Source: Rhodococcus spongiicola
GTDB lineage: Bacteria; Actinomycetota; Actinomycetes; Mycobacteriales; Mycobacteriaceae
Reading direction: 5' to 3'
Assembly: GCF_004011835.1 (NCBI RefSeq)
Contig: NZ_RKLN01000001.1
Coordinates: 186,001-250,000 of the forward strand
DNA: 64,000 bases
Made by a program: the position numbers and the translations under genes. Below, piece after piece: positions 33,992 through 42,596 of the stretch (its first letter is position 1; every line of letters begins with the position of its first letter). The notes beneath the pieces were generated by a model. That model saw nothing but the letters and a program-made list of their open reading frames with translations, had not been told where the DNA came from and ran no database searches.

Positions 33992-34795
33992 GTGGGTACG
34001 TTCGACCTATCGGGCAAGAAAGCGCTGGTCACAGGCGGTGCGCAAGGTCTAGGCGAAGGCTTCGCCCTCGCCCTCGCCAAGGCGGGTGCCGATGTCGTCA
34101 TCAGCGACATCCAGGACGACCTAGGCAAGCAGACCGCCGATCGCCTCGCCGAAACAGGCCGTCGTGTCGGATTCGCCCATCACGACGTCACTTCCGAGGA
34201 TGATTGGCGCGCGACAGTCGCGGCCACTGTGGACCTGCTCGGCGGTTTCGACATCCTGGTCAACAACGCCGGTATCGAAATCACCGGCCTGCTCTCGGCT
34301 TTCGACCCGGATGGCTGGCGACGGATGTTCGACGTCAACGTGGTCGGCACCGGTCTGGGTATCAAGCACGCCTTTACTGCGATGGCACCCGGCGGCACTG
34401 CAGGCCAGGGAGGGGTCGTCATCAATGTGGCCTCCGTAGCCGCGACCATCGCGTTTCCCGGTATCGCCGGCTACTCGGCGTCGAAGTCGGCGGTGGATCG
34501 GATCACCAGGATCGCGGCACAGGAGTCCGGCAAGCTCGGCTACGGCGTGCGTGTGAACTGCCTCTACCCGGGCCTGGTCGCAACCGAGATGGGTAACCAA
34601 CTAGCCGGCGACCTGGTCACTCTGGGACTTGCGAGCGATCTCGGCGAGGCTATCGGAGCGGTTGTCGAGCAGACACCGTCAGGCCGCCTGGGTGAAGTGT
34701 CCGACATGGCCAGTGCGGTGGTGTTCCTTGCGTCGGACGACGCCCAGTTCATCAACGGCGCGGGTATTCCGGTCGACGGCGGTATGGGCATGTAG
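33992..34795 (+). CDS. SDR-family oxidoreductase
   Basis: A 267-residue short-chain dehydrogenase from a GTG start with AAGGGAG before it. The cofactor loop is TGGAQGLGEG (TGxxxGxG), the acidic DIQDD after strand 2 points to NAD(H), NNAG follows strand 4, and catalysis uses Ser in VASVA, with YSASK giving Tyr and Lys. It probably oxidises or reduces a hydroxy/keto group on the compound broken down by this unit. It is the first gene of the unit behind the TetR-controlled promoter. Confidence 0.9.
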   Translation: MGTFDLSGKKALVTGGAQGLGEGFALALAKAGADVVISDIQDDLGKQTADRLAETGRRVGFAHHDVTSEDDWRATVAATVDLLGGFDILVNNAGIEITGLLSAFDPDGWRRMFDVNVVGTGLGIKHAFTAMAPGGTAGQGGVVINVASVAATIAFPGIAGYSASKSAVDRITRIAAQESGKLGYGVRVNCLYPGLVATEMGNQLAGDLVTLGLASDLGEAIGAVVEQTPSGRLGEVSDMASAVVFLASDDAQFINGAGIPVDGGMGM

Positions 34796-34848
34796 TTGCG
34801 CCGGACGCCGGCACGACGCGCCCTTTCCCTTGCACCCCGCTCCCTTTG

Positions 34849-34896
34849 CGCCCGTTCCCCTTTCCGCCCGTTCCCTTTTCCGCCCGTTCCCCTTTC
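34849..34896. repeat. three 16-bp pyrimidine-rich tandem repeats
   Basis: The unit CGCCCGTTCCCCTTTC occurs three times head to tail (34849-34864, 34865-34880, 34881-34896), the middle one with one base changed. Similar C/T-rich sequence extends left to about 34820. It fills the gap between the first and second genes of the catabolic unit. Confidence 0.85.
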
Positions 34897-34947
34897 CACA
34901 CCTTCAACTTTGCCCACTGACAACGGTCACACACAGAAGGACATGAC

Positions 34948-36069
34948 ATGACCGACACGAAGCCTGTTGTCGTCTACGGTTCCTCCGGGTACACGGGGCG
35001 CCTCGTATGCGAGTACCTGCGCGAATACAACGTTCCGTTCATCGCCGCTGGTCGCGACCGTAAACGCGTCGAGGAGGGCCTCGCTGCCGTCCCCGGCGTC
35101 GGGACCGTCGAGCACGAGGTCGTCGAGGTCGAGCACACGGTCGAGGCCCTGACCGAGCTGTTCTCAGGGGCCAGTGCGGTCTGCAATATGGTTGGCCCGT
35201 TCATCAAGTACGGCCCGGTGGCCGTAGAAGCCGCCCTCGCCGCCGGCTGTCACTACATGGACACCACCGGCGAGCAGGACTGGGTCATGGATGCTCAGGC
35301 CAGGTGGGGTGAGCAGTACAAGGAGAAGGGCCTGCTTCTCTCGCCGGGAATCGCCCACATGTACACCACGAGCGAGATCGCTGCGAACATCTGTCTCGAA
35401 ACCCCGGGCGTCGACTCGCTCGACATCGTGTCGATGTTCAACGGCTTCCCGACCTATGCATCGACGCAGACGATCTTCCACAGCCTCAAGTCCGACTGGT
35501 ACCAACTCCAGCAAAACCAATATGTCCAGTGGGATCGGACCTCGAAGTTCGAGATAAACATTCCTGGCCAGCACGATCGTGGCCTGGCGCTGCCGTGGGG
35601 CGGAATGTCCCACCCGGTGTGGTTCAAGGACGACCCGCGGGTCGCCAACGTCCGCTCGATCGGCGGGGTCTACGACCGGACCGTGATGGAGGGCGTCATC
35701 GAGACACTGAAGATGATCGAAGAGAAGATCAAGCCGTTGCCGACCGAGCAACAAGAAGCGGCCCTTTCGGAGATCGCCGGATCCGTTCAGGCCGGGATGC
35801 CGCCACGAGAGAACCCCCGGATCAACAAGTCGATCGACTCGGTCCACGGCTCCGGCCCGCTCGCGCGGGCACACTGCGTCATCCACGGCAACTGTAACTA
35901 CAAGCAGACCGGTCTGCTGCAGGCTTACGCCGCCTACTCGCTGCTCCAGCAACCGCCCCGGCGCGCCGGTTTCGGATCGGCGTGCCAGGCGTTCGGTCAC
36001 CGCGAACTCCTCGGGGTCTTGCGTAGCTTCGGGCTCGTCCTCGAGCCGATCGTCGAGGCTCATTCCTGA
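34948..36069 (+). CDS. saccharopine-dehydrogenase-like NADP-binding reductase
   Basis: A 373-residue protein with an N-terminal Rossmann fold, VVVYGSSGYTGRLVCEYL (G-x-x-G-x-x-G) and AAGRDRKRVEEGL. It continues with NMVGPFIKYGPVAVEAALAA and HYMDTTGEQDWV, the strings of the saccharopine-dehydrogenase/trans-acting enoyl reductase family. The C-terminal part (from about 170) is specific to a small actinobacterial group. In a catabolic unit with a CoA ligase and thiolase, reduction of a double bond is more likely than lysine metabolism; this is inference. AAGGA precedes the ATG. Confidence 0.82.
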   Translation: MTDTKPVVVYGSSGYTGRLVCEYLREYNVPFIAAGRDRKRVEEGLAAVPGVGTVEHEVVEVEHTVEALTELFSGASAVCNMVGPFIKYGPVAVEAALAAGCHYMDTTGEQDWVMDAQARWGEQYKEKGLLLSPGIAHMYTTSEIAANICLETPGVDSLDIVSMFNGFPTYASTQTIFHSLKSDWYQLQQNQYVQWDRTSKFEINIPGQHDRGLALPWGGMSHPVWFKDDPRVANVRSIGGVYDRTVMEGVIETLKMIEEKIKPLPTEQQEAALSEIAGSVQAGMPPRENPRINKSIDSVHGSGPLARAHCVIHGNCNYKQTGLLQAYAAYSLLQQPPRRAGFGSACQAFGHRELLGVLRSFGLVLEPIVEAHS

Positions 36070-36261
36070 CGGCAGACTGTCTCAACTCCGGCGTGATGCC
36101 GGGAGTTCGGCACCCGGCATCGCACATACATCGATTGTCGCCCTTGTGCTCTGAACGCAATAGACGGCCGAAACTCTGTCCTCGGCGCACATGGCGCAAG
36201 TCGTATGTGCTTCTTACTGTTCTCCTGTACTCCTGTTGAGCTCGAATCGAAGGTCTCCATC

Positions 36262-37740
36262 ATGAATTGGTCTGCATTGCCGGACGAACGCGCACGGATC
36301 GATCGCCAAGGCGCATGTATCGCCGACCAGCGGATCGCCTTGTCCAATGGCGAGTTTGCCGAACACGTACGTTCTGCCGCAGCACAATTGACTGATCTCG
36401 GGGTGAAGCCGGGATCGGTGGTGGCCGTTCAACTGCAGAATCGAGTCGAGCTGATCGTGGCCCTGTTCGCGGCATGGCGGATCGGTGCGGCCGCGACTCC
36501 GGTCAATCCGAACCTGACCGACTTCGAGACCGCCCACCAGCTGAAGGACGCCAACGCCGCAGTACTGATCGGCGACGATCGGCCGGCGCCGTCCTTCGAG
36601 GGCGCCTATCTCGACGTGGCGCAGCTGGGAGCGAGCGTTGCCCCGGAGACCGGCGACGCATACCTTCCGGCACCCGACGATCTGGCGCTGCTGATATACA
36701 CCAGCGGAACGACCGGCTCGCCGAAGGGTGTGATGCTCACCCATGCCAACCTTCAGGTCATGTGCGAGAGCGTGATCGAGGCGCTCGAAATGACCGCGGA
36801 CGACCACTGCCTGCTGGTGCTGCCGCTGTTTCACGCCAACGCCATCGTGCTGAGCACACTGACCCCGCTACTCGTCGGGGCGCACGCCACCATCGCGGTC
36901 AAGTTCAACATCGACACCTTCTTCGAGCTGGTCGAGAAGCACCGCCCCACCTACTTTTCCGCGGTTCCGACCATCTACGCAATGCTGGATGCGCTGGGCA
37001 AGGAAGTCCAGCCCGATACGTCGTCCATCCGACTGGCCATCGGAGGCGCCGCCCCGATGCCGGCCGATCTCATCGAACGGATCGAGGCCCGCTACGGCTT
37101 CCCCCTCATCGAGGGCTACGGACTGTCGGAGGGCACCTGCGCATCGACCATCAACCCGCTGCACGGTGTTCGCAAGCCGGGCACCGTGGGGATCCCACTG
37201 CCCGGCCAGCGCATCGAGATCGTCGCGCCAGACGGTTCGTCACAGCCGCAGGGAGCGACCGGCGAGGTGGCCATCAGTGGCCCGAACGTGATGGCCGGCT
37301 ACTTCGGAAAACCCGAGGAAACGGCGAAGACGTTGGCCAACGGGCGCCTCCACACCGGTGATGTCGGCTACCTCGACGAGGACGGATACCTCGTGTTGGT
37401 CGACCGCATCAAGGACATGATCATCCGCGGCGGGGAGAACCTCTATCCCAAGGAGATCGAGACGGCCCTGTACACCCACCCGGACGTGCTCGAAGCCGCT
37501 GTGATCGGGCAGCCGGACCCCATATACGGCGAGGTCCCGGTTGCGTACGTGGCCCTACGACCGGGGTCTCCCCTCAGCACCGACGACCTCTTCGACGTCT
37601 GTCGAAAGTCCTTGTCCAAGTTCAAGCTTCCGGTTGAGATCGTTACCCGGGAGAACCTGCCGAAGAATGCCGTCGGCAAGCTCGACAAGCCCACGCTGAG
37701 GGCGCAGATGCGCGCGCGTGGCCAGGCCGCGAATTCTTGA
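36262..37740 (+). CDS. acyl-CoA synthetase (class I adenylate-forming)
   Basis: A 492-residue ligase starting MNWSALPDERARID, with AAGG 9 bases upstream. Motifs are LLIYTSGTTGSPKGVML, GYGLSEGTCAS, GRLHTGDVGYLDEDGYLVLV and DRIKDMIIRGGENLYPKEIE, with the catalytic lysine in NAVGKLDKPTLR. It activates a carboxylic acid to its CoA thioester, the entry step for the thiolase and dehydrogenases around it. Medium-chain, aromatic or cyclic acids are all possible. It follows the reductase gene by 192 bp. Confidence 0.92.
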   Translation: MNWSALPDERARIDRQGACIADQRIALSNGEFAEHVRSAAAQLTDLGVKPGSVVAVQLQNRVELIVALFAAWRIGAAATPVNPNLTDFETAHQLKDANAAVLIGDDRPAPSFEGAYLDVAQLGASVAPETGDAYLPAPDDLALLIYTSGTTGSPKGVMLTHANLQVMCESVIEALEMTADDHCLLVLPLFHANAIVLSTLTPLLVGAHATIAVKFNIDTFFELVEKHRPTYFSAVPTIYAMLDALGKEVQPDTSSIRLAIGGAAPMPADLIERIEARYGFPLIEGYGLSEGTCASTINPLHGVRKPGTVGIPLPGQRIEIVAPDGSSQPQGATGEVAISGPNVMAGYFGKPEETAKTLANGRLHTGDVGYLDEDGYLVLVDRIKDMIIRGGENLYPKEIETALYTHPDVLEAAVIGQPDPIYGEVPVAYVALRPGSPLSTDDLFDVCRKSLSKFKLPVEIVTRENLPKNAVGKLDKPTLRAQMRARGQAANS

Positions 37741-37819
37741 CGGCCCACCCGACCTGCCACCGTCGAAATCGTTGCCACACTTGTGTGAACACCGAAACAA
37801 GGGAACTCACGGAGTCGTA

Positions 37820-39007
37820 GTGTCCAGATCAGTATGCGTCGTGGGCGTCGGTATGGTGCCCTTCACCAAGCCCAGCAAGACCGACCCGTATGACGTGATG
37901 GGCGCGGCCGCCGCGCGGAAAGCACTCGACGACGCCGGCGTGGACTTCGCCGAGGTCGAGCAAGCGTATGTCGGATACGTCTACGGCGACTCGACGTCCG
38001 GCCAGGCATCGTTGTACGGCATCGGCCTCACAGGCATCCCGGTGGTCAACGTCAACAACAACTGCGCGACCGGTTCGACTGCACTGTTCCTGGCTCGCCA
38101 GACCGTCGAGTCGGGTGCCGCCGACTGTGTCCTGGCCCTCGGATTCGAGCAGATGAGCCCGGGTGCGCTGGGGGTGGGATTCACGGACCGCCCGTCACCG
38201 CTGGCGCGTTTCGACGAGACCGTCGACGCTCGCCGGGGTCCCGAGCCTGATTCGCCGTTGGCGCCGAGGTACTTCGGCAATGCCGGCCTCGAGCACATGG
38301 AGCGCTACGGGACCGCGCCGGAGACGTTTGCCCAGATCGCGGTGAAGGCGAGGCGTCACGCCGCGAACAACCCGTACGCGGTCTTCCGTGACTCCGTCAC
38401 GGTGGAGGAGGTGATGGCCTCGCCGCCGATCTACGGTCCCCTGACCCGGCTGCAATGCTGCCCCCCGACCTGCGGAGCGGCTGCCGCGGTGATCTGCAGC
38501 GAAGACTTCGCGCGGCGCCACGGCCTGGACACGACCGTGCGGATCGCGGCCCAGGCAATGACGACCGACTTCGAGACCACCTTCGATCCGACCGATATGC
38601 GACGGCTGGTCGGCTACGACCTCACCGCCGCTGCTGCGACCGCTGTGTACGAAGCGGCGAGCGTGTCGCCGGACGACATCGACGTCGCGGAATTGCACGA
38701 CTGCTTCACCACCAACGAGTTGATCACGTACGAGGGCTTGCAGTTCACTCCCGAGGGCACTGCCGAGAAGTTCGTCCTCGACGGCCAGAACACCTATGGC
38801 GGCCGAATCGTCACCAACCCGTCCGGAGGGCTGCTGTCGAAGGGACACCCACTCGGGGCCACCGGACTTGCCCAGTGCTCGGAACTGATTTGGCAGCTGC
38901 GCGACACCGCCGATGCCAGGCAGGTCGACGGTGCACGTCTCGCACTCCAACACAATCTCGGACTCGGCGGAGCCTGCGTCGTGACGCTCTACGAACGCGC
39001 CGGCTGA
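37820..39007 (+). CDS. thiolase, SCP-x/lipid-transfer type
   Basis: A 395-residue thiolase from a GTG start with GGAG before it. The nucleophilic Cys82 is in NNNCATGSTALF; later motifs are ELHDCFTTNELITYE, GGLLSKGHPLGATG (catalytic His) and LQHNLGLGGACVVTLYER (second Cys region). The HDCF and NNNCATGS forms belong to SCP-x-type thiolases used for branched or sterol-derived 3-keto-acyl-CoAs, not to plain acetoacetyl-CoA thiolase. It should release acetyl- or propionyl-CoA at the end of a beta-oxidation turn. Confidence 0.9.
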   Translation: MSRSVCVVGVGMVPFTKPSKTDPYDVMGAAAARKALDDAGVDFAEVEQAYVGYVYGDSTSGQASLYGIGLTGIPVVNVNNNCATGSTALFLARQTVESGAADCVLALGFEQMSPGALGVGFTDRPSPLARFDETVDARRGPEPDSPLAPRYFGNAGLEHMERYGTAPETFAQIAVKARRHAANNPYAVFRDSVTVEEVMASPPIYGPLTRLQCCPPTCGAAAAVICSEDFARRHGLDTTVRIAAQAMTTDFETTFDPTDMRRLVGYDLTAAAATAVYEAASVSPDDIDVAELHDCFTTNELITYEGLQFTPEGTAEKFVLDGQNTYGGRIVTNPSGGLLSKGHPLGATGLAQCSELIWQLRDTADARQVDGARLALQHNLGLGGACVVTLYERAG

Positions 39008-39076
39008 ACAGCCGCCCGGTGAACGTCTTCGGCTCCACTGCCTTCCCATCGTCCACACTCACCACAGGAGAAGCTC

Positions 39077-39847
39077 ATGGTTGGTCTGCTTACTGACAAG
39101 GTAGCCATCGTCACGGGAGCCGGTGCCGGTATCGGTGCGGCGATCGCCCGCGCATACGGCGCCGAGGGCGCGCGTGTCGTCGTCTCCGACATCAACGGTG
39201 ATGCGGCGAGGGAGGTGTCCTCGTCCATCGAGGGGTCCATCGCGGTCACGGCCGACGTCGCTGACGAAGAACAGGTGAAGGCACTTGTCCAACGAACGGT
39301 CGCCGAGTTCGGCGGCCTGCACGTGGTGGTTCCGAACGCGGGTATAGCGACGGCGAAGCCGCTGCTGGAGACTTCCTTCGAGGACTGGCGAAGGGTGATG
39401 TCGGTCGATCTCGACGGAGTGTTCCTGACCATCCGTCATTGCCTGCCGGCGATGCTCGAATCCGGGGGTGGGTCGATCGTGAACATCTCCTCGATCTCGT
39501 CCACCACCGGTTCTGCCCTCATCGGCAGCTACGCCGCTGCGAAGGCCGCGGTGCGGAACCTGACGGAGACGCTCTCGGCCGAGCTGCGGTTCCAGAACAT
39601 CCGCGCCAATGCGCTTCTGCCCGGGTTCATCGATACCGATCTCGTCAAGACGCACCAGCCGGAATTCGAGCGGGCGCTCGGTCTCGAGGCCGGCGGGTTC
39701 GACAATGTGATCACTGCCAAGCAGACACGTTACGGCCGGACCGAAGAGGTGGCTGCTGCGGCGGTGTTCTTCGCGAGTGACCAGTCGTCTTGGTGCAACG
39801 GAAGCAGCCTGATCCTCGACGGCGGCTTCAAAGCATCCCTACTCTGA
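39077..39847 (+). CDS. SDR-family oxidoreductase
   Basis: A 256-residue short-chain dehydrogenase. The cofactor loop is TGAGAGIGAA, the acidic SDINGD indicates NAD(H), and the strand-4 region is PNAG. The triad is Ser in ISSISSTTG and Tyr-Lys in SYAAAKAA. AGGAG lies 7 bases before the ATG. A 3-hydroxyacyl-CoA dehydrogenase role beside the thiolase is plausible but not proven. Its TGA shares a base with the next ATG (TGATG), so translation is coupled. Confidence 0.9.
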   Translation: MVGLLTDKVAIVTGAGAGIGAAIARAYGAEGARVVVSDINGDAAREVSSSIEGSIAVTADVADEEQVKALVQRTVAEFGGLHVVVPNAGIATAKPLLETSFEDWRRVMSVDLDGVFLTIRHCLPAMLESGGGSIVNISSISSTTGSALIGSYAAAKAAVRNLTETLSAELRFQNIRANALLPGFIDTDLVKTHQPEFERALGLEAGGFDNVITAKQTRYGRTEEVAAAAVFFASDQSSWCNGSSLILDGGFKASLL

Positions 39848-40854
39848 TGCTCTCCCCAGCCGTATACGTCGTGCCGCCCGGCGGCCTCGATCACCTCGTC
39901 ACCCGAGATGTGGATGCACCTGAGCCGCAACCCGGCGAAGTCACCATCGAGGTGCATGCGAACTCGCTGAACCACCACGACGTTCTTGTCGCGAGCGGCG
40001 CGATCGAGACCGGTGAACCACGAATCCTGCTCTCCGACGCGGCGGGTGAGGTTGTCGCGCTCGGCGACGGAGAGTCGCGGTTCGAGCTGGGCGACCGGGT
40101 GATGACGACCTACCTGCCGCACTGGCACCACGGACGGCCCTCCTTCGACGGGTTTGCGAACTCGCCGGGTGACGGCGTCGACGGCTACGCCCGTCGGTTT
40201 GTCACGATCGACGCCGCCGCGTTGACCGGAATCCCGCGGAACTACTCGTACGCCGAGGCCGCGACCCTACCGACCGCAGGACTGTCGGCCTGGCGGGCAC
40301 TGTTCTCGTCGGCGCCGCTCAGGCCGGGACAGTCCGTGCTCGTTCCCGGTTCGAGCACGGTGTCACTGTTCGCAATTCAACTCGCCAAGGCCGTCGGCGC
40401 AAGGGTGATCGGTACGTCCTCGTCGACAGAGAAGATGTCGAGGCTTCTCGATCTGGGCGTCGACGCCGCCGTCAACTACCGAGACAATCCTCAATGGGGG
40501 CGAGAGGCCTTTGATCTCGTGGGTCACGGGGTCGATCACGTGCTCGACATCGGTGGGCCGGCCACATTGAATCAGTCCCTCGCCGCAGTGAAGGTCGGCG
40601 GACGGATCAGCGCACTGGGCATCATGGCGGGGGCGTCGTCGGTGGTCGATTTCACGCCGCTACTGACCAAGCAGATCACGATCGAGGGTCTGCTGGTCGG
40701 AAGCAAGGAACATCAGGAGGAGATGGTCGCCGGGCTCGAGGGCCTCGAGGTCAATCCTGTCATCGACTCGGCGTACCCGCTCGATCGCTTGAGCGACGCG
40801 CTCCGCCACCAGGAGTCGGGCCGGCACTTCGGCAAGATCGTCGTCACGTCGTAG
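39847..40854 (+). CDS. zinc-less MDR oxidoreductase (quinone/alkenal reductase-like)
   Basis: A 335-residue medium-chain dehydrogenase/reductase. The GroES-like N-terminal domain lacks the catalytic zinc ligands (SLNHHDVL where zinc alcohol dehydrogenases have GVCHTD) and has no structural-zinc Cys cluster. The Rossmann part has LVPGSSTVSLFAIQLAKAVG in place of the usual G-x-G-x-x-G, then IGTSSSTEKMSRL, suggesting NADP(H). It likely reduces an enone or enoyl compound. It overlaps the SDR stop by one base and closes the unit. Confidence 0.87.
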   Translation: MLSPAVYVVPPGGLDHLVTRDVDAPEPQPGEVTIEVHANSLNHHDVLVASGAIETGEPRILLSDAAGEVVALGDGESRFELGDRVMTTYLPHWHHGRPSFDGFANSPGDGVDGYARRFVTIDAAALTGIPRNYSYAEAATLPTAGLSAWRALFSSAPLRPGQSVLVPGSSTVSLFAIQLAKAVGARVIGTSSSTEKMSRLLDLGVDAAVNYRDNPQWGREAFDLVGHGVDHVLDIGGPATLNQSLAAVKVGGRISALGIMAGASSVVDFTPLLTKQITIEGLLVGSKEHQEEMVAGLEGLEVNPVIDSAYPLDRLSDALRHQESGRHFGKIVVTS

Positions 40855-40860
40855 CTGCCG

Positions 40861-41829
40861 TCACGATCGGAGCAGTTCCGCCTTGCGGCCGGGGGATGCG
40901 AATGACGCCTCGATCGAGTTGCGGGCGAGCAGCGCCTCCTCGTCCTCGGTCAGGCCCTGCCGGTCGCGCAGCTGCGCGAAGTTCGCGCCGACGTCGCCAC
41001 CGAAGTAGGCGGGATCGTCGGAGTTCACGGTGACCCGAAGACCCGCCTGCAGCATGGTCCGCAGCGGATGCTCATCGATGGAATCCACTACGCGCAGACG
41101 CACATTCGACAGCGGACACACTGTCAACGGGACCTCCTCGTCCACCAGCCGCTCGACCAGCGCCGGGTCCTCGAGGCAGCGCACGCCGTGGTCGATCCGC
41201 TGTGCACCGAGCAGATCCAGTGCCTGCCAGATGTACTCGGGTGGGCCTTCCTCGCCGGCATGGGCTACGGCATGCAGGCCCTCCGCCCGAGCACGGGCGA
41301 ACACGTCCTCGAACAGAGTCGGCGGATATCCGACCTCCGTGGAATCGAGCCCGACGCCGATGATCGGCGCCCGCAACCGCAACAGCTCCGCCAGCACCTC
41401 CTCGGCGTCGTGTACCGGCTCGTCCCGTAGGAACGCCGCGATCAGTCCGCTGCTCACGCCGAACTCGCGCTCACTCGCGGCGAGCGCGTCGAAGATTCCG
41501 TCGAGCACCACCTGCAGCGGCACTCCACGCGAGATGTGCGCCTGCGGATCGAAGAAGATCTCCGCGTGCCGTACCCCCGCGGCGGCGGCGCGCCGCAGGT
41601 AATCACGTGTGAGGTCGGCGAAATCCTCCGCCGTGCGCAACACGGCCATGTTCGCGAAGTACAGATCGAGGAACGACTGCAGATCGGTGAACTCATAACG
41701 GGCTTCGAGGTCTGCAGGCGTGCCGTACGGAAGGTGCATTCGATTGCGCTCGGCAAGTGCGAAGATCAATTCCGGCCCGAGTGCACCCTCAATGTGCATG
41801 TGCAGTTCTGCAAACGGCGTCGCGGCCAT
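40861..41829 (-). CDS. adenine deaminase (adenosine deaminase superfamily)
   Basis: A 322-residue metal hydrolase. Zinc ligands are in ELHMHIEGAL (His10, His12), VAHAGEEGPPEYIWQALDLL (His plus catalytic Glu) and TVNSDDPAYFGG (Asp pair). IDHGVRCLEDP and LTVCPLSNVRL complete the set. The HAGEEGPPEYIWQALDLL and SDDPAYFGG forms match the bacterial/fungal adenine deaminases of this superfamily more closely than adenosine deaminase, so conversion of adenine to hypoxanthine is the better call. The ATG at 41829 lies 5 bp after the enoyl-CoA hydratase stop. It converges with the MDR gene. Confidence 0.85.
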   Translation of the reverse strand: MAATPFAELHMHIEGALGPELIFALAERNRMHLPYGTPADLEARYEFTDLQSFLDLYFANMAVLRTAEDFADLTRDYLRRAAAAGVRHAEIFFDPQAHISRGVPLQVVLDGIFDALAASEREFGVSSGLIAAFLRDEPVHDAEEVLAELLRLRAPIIGVGLDSTEVGYPPTLFEDVFARARAEGLHAVAHAGEEGPPEYIWQALDLLGAQRIDHGVRCLEDPALVERLVDEEVPLTVCPLSNVRLRVVDSIDEHPLRTMLQAGLRVTVNSDDPAYFGGDVGANFAQLRDRQGLTEDEEALLARNSIEASFASPGRKAELLRS

Positions 41830-41834
41830 TCCCG

Positions 41835-42596
41835 TCAGCGCCCCTTCCACACCGGTGCGCGCTTCTCGGCGAAGGCGGTCGCGCCCTCGCGTGCATCCTC
41901 GGAGACGAACACGGGGGCGATGGTCTCGAGTTGACGTGCGAAAGCCTCATCGGAGGACCAATCCGCGGACCGGATGATCACTTCCTTCGTCTTCGCCACC
42001 GCGAGCGGGCCGTTAGCGGTGACACGTTCGGCGAGGGCGAGCGCCCCCTCGAGCGCACCGCCGGGCTCGGTCAATGTGTTGACGAGCCCGTATGCGGCGG
42101 CCTCCTCCGCGGTGAACGCATCACCGGTAAGCGCATACTCCATCGCCTTCTGATACGGGATCCGGCGGGGCAGGCGCAGCAGCCCGCCCGCACCGGCAAC
42201 CAGGCCTCGCTTCACCTCGGGGATCCCGAACTTCGCCTCCCGCGACGCGACCACCAAGTCCGTGGCGAGGACGAGTTCGGTGCCACCGGCCAGCGCGTAT
42301 CCCTCCACCGCAGCGATGAGAGGCTTTCGCGGCGGCACCTCTGTGAATCCCAGTCCCCTACCTGGCGCCAGGATGTTCTCGCCGGCGACGAAGGCCTTCA
42401 GGTCCATACCCGCGCAGAAGTTTCCGCCGGCACCGGTGAGGATCCCGAGTGAGAGCCCATCGTCGCCGTCCAACTCGTCGACGGCTGCCGCCAGCCCACG
42501 GCTCACGGCACCGTTGATCGCATTTCGCGCATCCGGGCGGTTGATCGTGATCACCATCGCACGACCGCGGCGCTCGCGCAGAACTTCATCCGACAT
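41835..42596 (-). CDS. enoyl-CoA hydratase/isomerase family protein
   Basis: A 253-residue crotonase-fold protein starting MSDEVLRERRGRAMVITINR. Oxyanion-hole loops are GAGGNFCAGMDLKAF and AAVEGYALAGGTELVLATDL. The catalytic Glu positions read LVAGAGGLLRLPR, with the second Glu replaced, as in many crotonases other than classical hydratases. So hydratase, isomerase or another acyl-CoA reaction is possible. Its first 11 bp overlap the end of the adenylate-forming gene upstream, marking a tight operon. Confidence 0.87.
   Translation of the reverse strand: MSDEVLRERRGRAMVITINRPDARNAINGAVSRGLAAAVDELDGDDGLSLGILTGAGGNFCAGMDLKAFVAGENILAPGRGLGFTEVPPRKPLIAAVEGYALAGGTELVLATDLVVASREAKFGIPEVKRGLVAGAGGLLRLPRRIPYQKAMEYALTGDAFTAEEAAAYGLVNTLTEPGGALEGALALAERVTANGPLAVAKTKEVIIRSADWSSDEAFARQLETIAPVFVSEDAREGATAFAEKRAPVWKGR

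Noticed and set aside
34849-34896. Tandem repeat considered as a CRISPR remnant
   Set aside because: Units are directly adjacent without spacers and no cas gene is near.
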